Positions 59,354-64,000 of a stretch of DNA of 64,000 bases are shown here, piece by piece. Each line of letters begins with the position of its first letter. Positions within the stretch are counted from its first letter, which is position 1. Origin of the DNA: Burkholderiales bacterium (GTDB lineage Bacteria; Pseudomonadota; Gammaproteobacteria; Burkholderiales; Burkholderiaceae_C); the NCBI GenBank assembly GCA_026932235.1, contig JAIXKR010000150.1, positions 1-64,000 of the forward strand, written 5' to 3'. Below the pieces are notes generated by a model. The model was not told the DNA's origin, ran no database searches, and worked only from the letters and a program-made list of their open reading frames with translations. The translations under genes were made by a program, and so were the position numbers.

Positions 59354-61192
59354 ATGACCGAGCCCGCTTCCGACCCGCCCGCAGCTCCCGAATCGACGCT
59401 TCATCCGCCGACCGCGACGCAGCCCGAGTTCGCGCCATCGCGCAGCGCCGCGCCCGGCCCAGGTGCGCTGCCGGCGGACAAGGCCGCATCGGCCGCGGCG
59501 GGACCGGTAAGGCAGGTCGGGCGCTACCAGGTCCTGGAGCGCATCGGCCGCGGCGGCATGGCCACGGTCTTCAAGGCGCACGACCCGAGCATCGGCCGCG
59601 ACGTCGCCATCAAGTTCCTGCACGCCTCGCTGTGCGAAGGCGACGATTACCGCGCCCGTTTCCTGCAGGAGGCACGCGCCGCCGGAAGCCTCTCGCACCC
59701 GAACATCGTCACCGTGCACGACGTCGGGGAGATCGAGGGGCGGCCGTACATGGCGATGGAACTGCTCGCGGGCATCTCCCTCGCCGAGGAACTCGAGGCC
59801 ACACGCACCATCGCGGTGCGCGACGCCGTGGTGATGGGGATCCAGCTCGCGCGCGCGCTCGACTACGCCCACGCGCGCGGCATCGTGCATCGCGACATCA
59901 AGCCGGCCAACATCATGCGCCTGACCGGCAGCAAGACGATCAAGGTCACCGACTTCGGCATCGCGCACATCGAGCATGCCGGCGACGACTCGCTGCGCAC
60001 CCGCGCGGGCGACGTGCTCGGCACACCGCAGTACATGTCGCCCGAACAGACGCGTGGCGAACGACTGGACGGGCGCTCCGACCTCTTCTCCGCCGGCATC
60101 GTGCTCTACCAGATGGTCGTCGGACAGCGGCCCTTCCGCGGCGACAGCCTGATCGCCGTGGCGACGAAGATCGCCAGCGAGCCGGCCGCGCCGATCGACA
60201 AGACGCGCAGCGACATCCCGGCGTCGCTGCGCCGCGTCATCGACCGCTGCCTGGCGAAGAACCCGGCGCAGCGCTTCCAGAGCGGCGCCGAGCTCGCGGA
60301 CGCGTTGGTGAAGGTGCTGGCCGAAGTCGACGAGGAGGCGCGTGAGCGCGAACGCCCGCGCATCCTGCCGCTGCGTGTGAAGTGGGCGGCGACGATGGCG
60401 GCCATCGTCGCGCTCGTCATGGGCATCACCGCGACGCTGATCACGCAACGACAGGTGGCCGCCCTCACCGCGCAGGCCATCGACTATGGCGCCTCGGCGG
60501 CGCGCTTCATGGCGGCGCAGAACGCGGCCATGGTGCTCGGCGAGGAATGGGAGGCGGTCGAGGTCATCGTCGAGAAGATCATGACCACCGGCGACTTCGA
60601 GCGCATCACCGTCGCCGACGCCAACGGCACCGTGCGCGCGGCCAGCGATGCGACGCTCGTGGGCAAGCCCTACCAGGCGCCGCAGGGCGAAAGCCTGGGC
60701 GAGCGCGACAAGGTGCGCGTCGAGCGCTTCGAGTCCGGCGGGCAAGGCGTGCTCGGCTTCGACGCGCCGGTGACCTTCCAGGAACAGGTCGCCGGTCGCG
60801 TCGCCATCGGCATCCGCGAGGCGCCGCTCGCGGCCGTGACGCGGCTGTCGATCACGCTCATGGTCATTCTCGCGCTCGTCACCGTGATCGCGGTCGCGGT
60901 GGCGATGTACTTCGTCGCCAACTGGTTCGCCAAGCCGATCAAGCTGGTGGGCGACTCAATGGCCGAACTCGCCAAGGGCCGCTTCGACCACCGCATCCAC
61001 GAGCAGCGCCGCGACGAGTTCGGGCAGCTCTACGCCGCCTTCGATGCCATGGCCGACGCATTGCAGGCGCGCGATTCGACGCGCGAGCGCGGCGGCACGA
61101 CGACGCCGGGGTCGGCGCACGCCGGTACCTTGCCGGGAGGTCTTCCCGGCTCGGCCACCGGCGCCGGCAGCGCGCCGCCCGGCCCGAACTAG
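59354..61192 (+). CDS. Ser/Thr kinase with periplasmic sensor and HAMP domain
   Basis: A 612-residue receptor-type kinase. Kinase domain about 57-320 with GRGGMATVFKAH, VAIKFLH, IVHRDIKPANIMRL, KVTDFGIAHI and TPQYMSPEQTRG, all catalytic residues kept. Two membrane helices (about 340-362 and 498-522) frame a roughly 130-residue periplasmic sensor (VANDANGTVRAAS-like VADANGTVRAASDATLVGK), and a HAMP domain (about 515-575; FAKPIKLVGDSMAELAKGRF) follows. HAMP after a Ser/Thr kinase is uncommon. ATG 59354 (MTEPASDPP); ATG 59327 is an alternative. 89 bp after the first kinase. Confidence 0.87.
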   Translation: MTEPASDPPAAPESTLHPPTATQPEFAPSRSAAPGPGALPADKAASAAAGPVRQVGRYQVLERIGRGGMATVFKAHDPSIGRDVAIKFLHASLCEGDDYRARFLQEARAAGSLSHPNIVTVHDVGEIEGRPYMAMELLAGISLAEELEATRTIAVRDAVVMGIQLARALDYAHARGIVHRDIKPANIMRLTGSKTIKVTDFGIAHIEHAGDDSLRTRAGDVLGTPQYMSPEQTRGERLDGRSDLFSAGIVLYQMVVGQRPFRGDSLIAVATKIASEPAAPIDKTRSDIPASLRRVIDRCLAKNPAQRFQSGAELADALVKVLAEVDEEARERERPRILPLRVKWAATMAAIVALVMGITATLITQRQVAALTAQAIDYGASAARFMAAQNAAMVLGEEWEAVEVIVEKIMTTGDFERITVADANGTVRAASDATLVGKPYQAPQGESLGERDKVRVERFESGGQGVLGFDAPVTFQEQVAGRVAIGIREAPLAAVTRLSITLMVILALVTVIAVAVAMYFVANWFAKPIKLVGDSMAELAKGRFDHRIHEQRRDEFGQLYAAFDAMADALQARDSTRERGGTTTPGSAHAGTLPGGLPGSATGAGSAPPGPN

Positions 61193-61210
61193 CCGAGATC
61201 GGCCTTGGGC

Positions 61211-61624
61211 ATGCAACGCGTTCCGCGCCCCACACCGATCCGGCTCGCGGCCGTCGCGGCGGCATTGTTCGGCCTCGTCACCCTGTTCGCCGGCGGGCGC
61301 GTGCTGCTGGGCGTCGATCCCGGCTACGTCGTCTTCAAGCCCTTGCTGATCTTCAACACGCTGATGGGCATGGCCTACTTCGCCGTCGGCGTGCTCGCCT
61401 GGCGCGGCAGCGCGATCGCGCTGCGCGGCGCGGGCGCGATCGCGCTCGTGAACCTGGGCGTGCTTGCAGCGCTCCTGATGCGCTGGGAGCCGCAGGGCCC
61501 GATCGCACGCACCAGCCTGTTGGCCATGGGGTTTCGCACCGCGGTGTGGGCCGTGTTGTTCCTCGTCCTGCTGCGGGCGCGCGGCGTGGGCCGCGCGGGA
61601 GCCAAGGGTGAGCGTGCGGGTTGA
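61211..61624 (+). CDS. Four-helix membrane protein of unknown function
   Basis: A 137-residue protein with about four hydrophobic segments (LAAVAAALFGLVTLFAGGRV, FNTLMGMAYFAVGVLAWRGS, GAIALVNLGVLAALLMRW, LLAMGFRTAVWAVLFLVLL). Not recognised. ATG 61211 is used. Its 3' end overlaps the next gene by 17 bp. Location just behind the kinases and before a cell-wall lipoprotein cluster gives no clear clue. Confidence 0.7.
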   Translation: MQRVPRPTPIRLAAVAAALFGLVTLFAGGRVLLGVDPGYVVFKPLLIFNTLMGMAYFAVGVLAWRGSAIALRGAGAIALVNLGVLAALLMRWEPQGPIARTSLLAMGFRTAVWAVLFLVLLRARGVGRAGAKGERAG

Positions 61625-62750
61625 GCATCCGCCGCCTCGCTGCCGCGGTGGCGCGTGGGCGACGCTCGTGCGCACGGTGCGCCGTGGATCCGCGCTGATG
61701 CTCTGCGGCCTGTGGCTGTCGCTTGCCGCCTGCACCTCGCCCTTTCGGGCACCGGATCGCCCCCCGGCGCCTGGCACGGCGCCGCAGCCCGCGCTCACGC
61801 AGCCGGCGGCAACGGGGGCGGCTGCACCCGAAGCGCTCGGCCAGGTTCTGGCGCGCAGCGCGGAGCTGCTCGTCTACCAGCCGGCAGCCGGCGACAGCCT
61901 GCGGGGGATCGCGCAGCGATTCCTCGGCAGCGCCGACGAGAGCTGGCAGATCGCCGAAGCCAACGGCCTCGACCGGCCCCAGGAGGACGAGCCGCTGCTC
62001 GTGCCGCTGGTGGCGCTGAACCCGCTGGGCGTACACGCCGATCGACTGCAACTCGTTCCCGTCCTTTGCTATCACCGCCTGGGGAGGACGGCATCGCGGA
62101 TGAGCGTGCCCCCAGCCAGCTTCGAAGCGCAAATGGCCTGGCTCGTGCACAACGGCTATCGCGTGGTGCGCCTTTCGGATCTGGGTGAGTTCCTCGCCGG
62201 CCGCAAGGCGCTGCCGCCGCGCTCGGTGGTGCTCACCTTCGACGACGGCTACGCCTCCTTCCACCGCTTCGCCTTTCCGGTGCTGAAGAAGTACGGGCTG
62301 CCCGCGACCCTCTTCGTCTACACGGACTTCATCGGCGCCGGCGACGCCGTGAGCTGGGCGCAGCTGCGGGAGTTGAGCGCTTCCGGACTCGTCGATGTGC
62401 AGTCGCACACGAAAAGCCACCGCAACCTCGTCGAACGCCTGGCCGGCGAGAGCGAGGCACGCTACCGCCTCAACCTCGATGCCGAAATGAGCCTCTCGCG
62501 CGAGCTCTTGCAGCGGCGTCTGCCGGGCCTCGAGGTACGGCATCTGGCCTACCCCTTCGGCGACGCCGATGCGGTGGTGACCGAGAGCGCGAGACGCAAT
62601 GGCTACGTGCTCGCTGCGACCGTCGTTCCCGGCGGCAATGCCTTCTTTGCGGCGCCGATGATGCTGCGCCGCACGATGATCTTCGGCGACACCAGTCTCG
62701 AGGACTTCAAGGCGAGGCTGCAGGTCGAGCGCCCGCTGGGCCGCCCATGA
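61608..62750 (+). CDS. LysM-polysaccharide deacetylase lipoprotein
   Basis: A 380-residue exported lipoprotein. Signal and lipobox LSLAAC place the lipid Cys near residue 42. A LysM-like glycan-binding repeat follows (about 85-130; LVYQPAAGDSLRGIAQRFLG, WQIAEANGLDR), then a NodB-type deacetylase (about 150-365): VVLTFDDGYASFHRFAFPVL (metal/catalytic Asp-Asp), VDVQSHTKSHRNLV (His-x3-His), and HLAYPFGDAD. It would remove acetyl or similar groups from peptidoglycan or an exopolysaccharide. GTG start at 61608, overlapping the upstream gene; 4-bp overlap with the next. Confidence 0.87.
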   Translation: MSVRVEHPPPRCRGGAWATLVRTVRRGSALMLCGLWLSLAACTSPFRAPDRPPAPGTAPQPALTQPAATGAAAPEALGQVLARSAELLVYQPAAGDSLRGIAQRFLGSADESWQIAEANGLDRPQEDEPLLVPLVALNPLGVHADRLQLVPVLCYHRLGRTASRMSVPPASFEAQMAWLVHNGYRVVRLSDLGEFLAGRKALPPRSVVLTFDDGYASFHRFAFPVLKKYGLPATLFVYTDFIGAGDAVSWAQLRELSASGLVDVQSHTKSHRNLVERLAGESEARYRLNLDAEMSLSRELLQRRLPGLEVRHLAYPFGDADAVVTESARRNGYVLAATVVPGGNAFFAAPMMLRRTMIFGDTSLEDFKARLQVERPLGRP

Positions 62751-63286
62751 AGTGGCGTCCCCGGCTCCCCGTGCAGGCACTGGCGCTGAGCTTGGCTCTG
62801 GCGGGATGCAGCGTGCTGCCCGGGGCGGACGACGCCTCGCCGCCCGAGGGGCAGGCGGTCGAGGCTGCGGTGTCGCCGCTGGATCGCTACGCTCAACGGC
62901 AACGGGCGCTGGCCGAGCAAGCACAGGCGCGGGGACGGTGGGCCGATGCCGCGCGCGCCTGGGAGGTGCTGATCCTGCTGCAGCCCGGCGATGCGCAGGC
63001 CCGCGCGCGCCTGCACGAGCTGCGGCAGCACATCGAACAGCTGCGCGCGCGCCATAGGGATGCGGCTCTGAAGGCACAGCAGCAAGGTCAGCTCGATTCC
63101 GCGCAGCAGTCCTGGCTGCAGGTGCTGGCGCTCGATCCACGCGACGGCGAGGCGGCGCAGGCGCTGCGCGAGATCGAGCGGGAGCGCAGCAGGCGTGCGC
63201 AGCTCGGACGCTTCTCGCGCACTGCCGCGCCGGCCGCCGAACCCGCGCCACGCGGATCCGCCTCCGTCAAGCCTATTTCACGGTAA
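62747..63286 (+). CDS. TPR-like lipoprotein
   Basis: A 179-residue lipoprotein: signal peptide LPVQALALSLALAGC with lipobox LAGC (Cys near 22), then two TPR-like helix pairs (LAEQAQARGRWADAARAWEV, LILLQPGDAQARARLHEL; AQQQGQLDSAQQSWLQVLAL DPRDGEAAQAL). It overlaps the deacetylase by 4 bp and is convergent with the next gene, their stops overlapping by 14 bp (63273-63286). Likely partner or scaffold for the deacetylase. Confidence 0.82.
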   Translation: MKWRPRLPVQALALSLALAGCSVLPGADDASPPEGQAVEAAVSPLDRYAQRQRALAEQAQARGRWADAARAWEVLILLQPGDAQARARLHELRQHIEQLRARHRDAALKAQQQGQLDSAQQSWLQVLALDPRDGEAAQALREIERERSRRAQLGRFSRTAAPAAEPAPRGSASVKPISR

Positions 63287-64000
63287 GCAAACGCTCACGT
63301 TCGGAAACCGCCTTGGCGCGCTGAGCCTTGAGCGAGGCGTTGCCGGGCTCCTGGGCGATCTGTGCATCCAGCCGGCGAATCGAGTTCTCCAGCAGGCGGA
63401 TGAGCGCGCCGACCTGGTTCAGCGCCTGCGCGCGCCGCAGTTTGGCGTTCGCGTGCTGGGGGTCGCGCTCGAGCACGGCGTCGAAGGCCCCGATCGCCTC
63501 CGCCGGCTTCTGCTGCGCCATCAGGGCCAGTCCGCGCCGGTAGTGCTGCGACACGAGGGCCTCGTCGCCGGGCGCAGCGCCCCCACGCGGACTCTCCGGC
63601 GCTGCCGCAGGAGGCGACGGCACGGCCGGCGGCGGCTCGGTCGCTGCAGGTGCCGAGACCGCAGGCGCCGAGTGTGGGAGAGGGGCCGGAGGAGGAGCCG
63701 GCGGCGCCGGCGTGGGCGGTGGCGCCTTGCCAGGAACCCGGATCAGCTGCCCCTCCTGAACCTGGCGCGGCACCTTGATGTCGTTGTAGCGGGCCAGCGC
63801 GTAGAACAGGTGCACGTCGTTGAGAAAGCGCCCGGCGATGCGCGAGAGGCTTTCCCCCGGCTGCACGCGGTAGCTGAACGATTCGCGTCCGAGCAACTGC
63901 TGCGGATCGGCCTGTACCTGCCGCAGCAGGCTCTGCGCCAGGCGATTGCCGGGGTCGGCCTGCAGCGCACGCCCGATCTCGGCCAGCGCCTGCTCCTCGT
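63273..64000 (-). CDS. LysM/TPR-repeat protein, 5' part outside window
   Basis: The frame is open to the window edge, so the start is missing. From the edge inward: TPR-like helix (LAEIGRALQADPGNRLAQSL), a LysM motif (SYRVQPGESLSRIAGRFLND, FYALARYNDI), a Pro-rich linker of about 60 residues (63620-63720), then further TPR helices (YRRGLALMAQQKPAEAIGAF, LRRAQALNQVG) and a basic tail. Some organisms pair such a protein with the polysaccharide deacetylase and TPR lipoprotein next door, so a joint cell-wall function is inferred. Confidence 0.8.
   Translation of the reverse strand, partial: EEQALAEIGRALQADPGNRLAQSLLRQVQADPQQLLGRESFSYRVQPGESLSRIAGRFLNDVHLFYALARYNDIKVPRQVQEGQLIRVPGKAPPPTPAPPAPPPAPLPHSAPAVSAPAATEPPPAVPSPPAAAPESPRGGAAPGDEALVSQHYRRGLALMAQQKPAEAIGAFDAVLERDPQHANAKLRRAQALNQVGALIRLLENSIRRLDAQIAQEPGNASLKAQRAKAVSERERLLTVK

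Overview
This window reads as a high-GC (roughly 70%) chromosomal segment of a betaproteobacterium, most likely Burkholderiales of the Rubrivivax/Leptothrix/Methylibium kind. The evidence is the rpe-gph-trpEGDC neighbourhood, an apaG gene beside a Gcr-type 'site-specific recombinase', a tRNA-Tyr next to trpC, and the codon usage.

Layout. (1) 1-19.1 kb, mostly minus strand: tRNA-Tyr, trpC, trpD and trpG, then an 8-kb block of accessory genes (a truncated hsdR behind an AAA ATPase, a vapBC pair, a frameshifted gene and a large SNF2 helicase), then trpE with an apparent Trp-codon leader peptide (trpL) and overlapping RNA hairpins, gph, a glutathione transferase, a group II intron remnant, a saccharopine-dehydrogenase-like gene, an Mrr-like membrane protein, rpe, apaG and gcr. 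The block splits the usual trpEGDC order. (2) 19.3-23 kb: murQ, an AmpG-like transporter and a DigH-like lipoprotein glycosidase, overlapping by 4 bp each, a probable peptidoglycan-recycling operon. (3) 23-26.7 kb: a small integron with a 3'-truncated integrase, a LexA box, an attI-like region and three cassettes with recognisable attC sites. The cassettes carry aadA, brnTA, and a PDDEXK-like ORF whose 3' end is interrupted by an IS1595-family element. (4) 26.8-31.2 kb: a mosaic of type VI secretion (T6SS) accessory debris. It holds a 120-bp vgrG copy, two related immunity-like genes, a toxin C-terminus split by an IS3-family element, a truncated FHA gene and another immunity-like gene. (5) 31.3-61.2 kb: a complete T6SS. 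PAAR-protease effector, vgrG and hcp are on the minus strand; divergently run tagH, tssJKLM, tagF, tssA, tssBC, a candidate effector/immunity pair, tagJ, tssEFG and tssH (clpV), then an OmpA-like gene and two Ser/Thr kinases. All thirteen core components (TssA-M) are present. (6) 61.2-64 kb: a membrane protein, a LysM-polysaccharide deacetylase lipoprotein, a small TPR-like lipoprotein and a partial LysM/TPR gene.

How the parts work together. TssJLM form the envelope complex, TssAEFGK the baseplate and cap, TssBC the sheath, Hcp-VgrG-PAAR the missile, ClpV recycles the sheath, and TagF, TagH and the kinases would tune firing. The accessory segment between the integron and hcp looks like a recombining effector/immunity reservoir. 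No computation or database search was run; family names rest on motif recognition.
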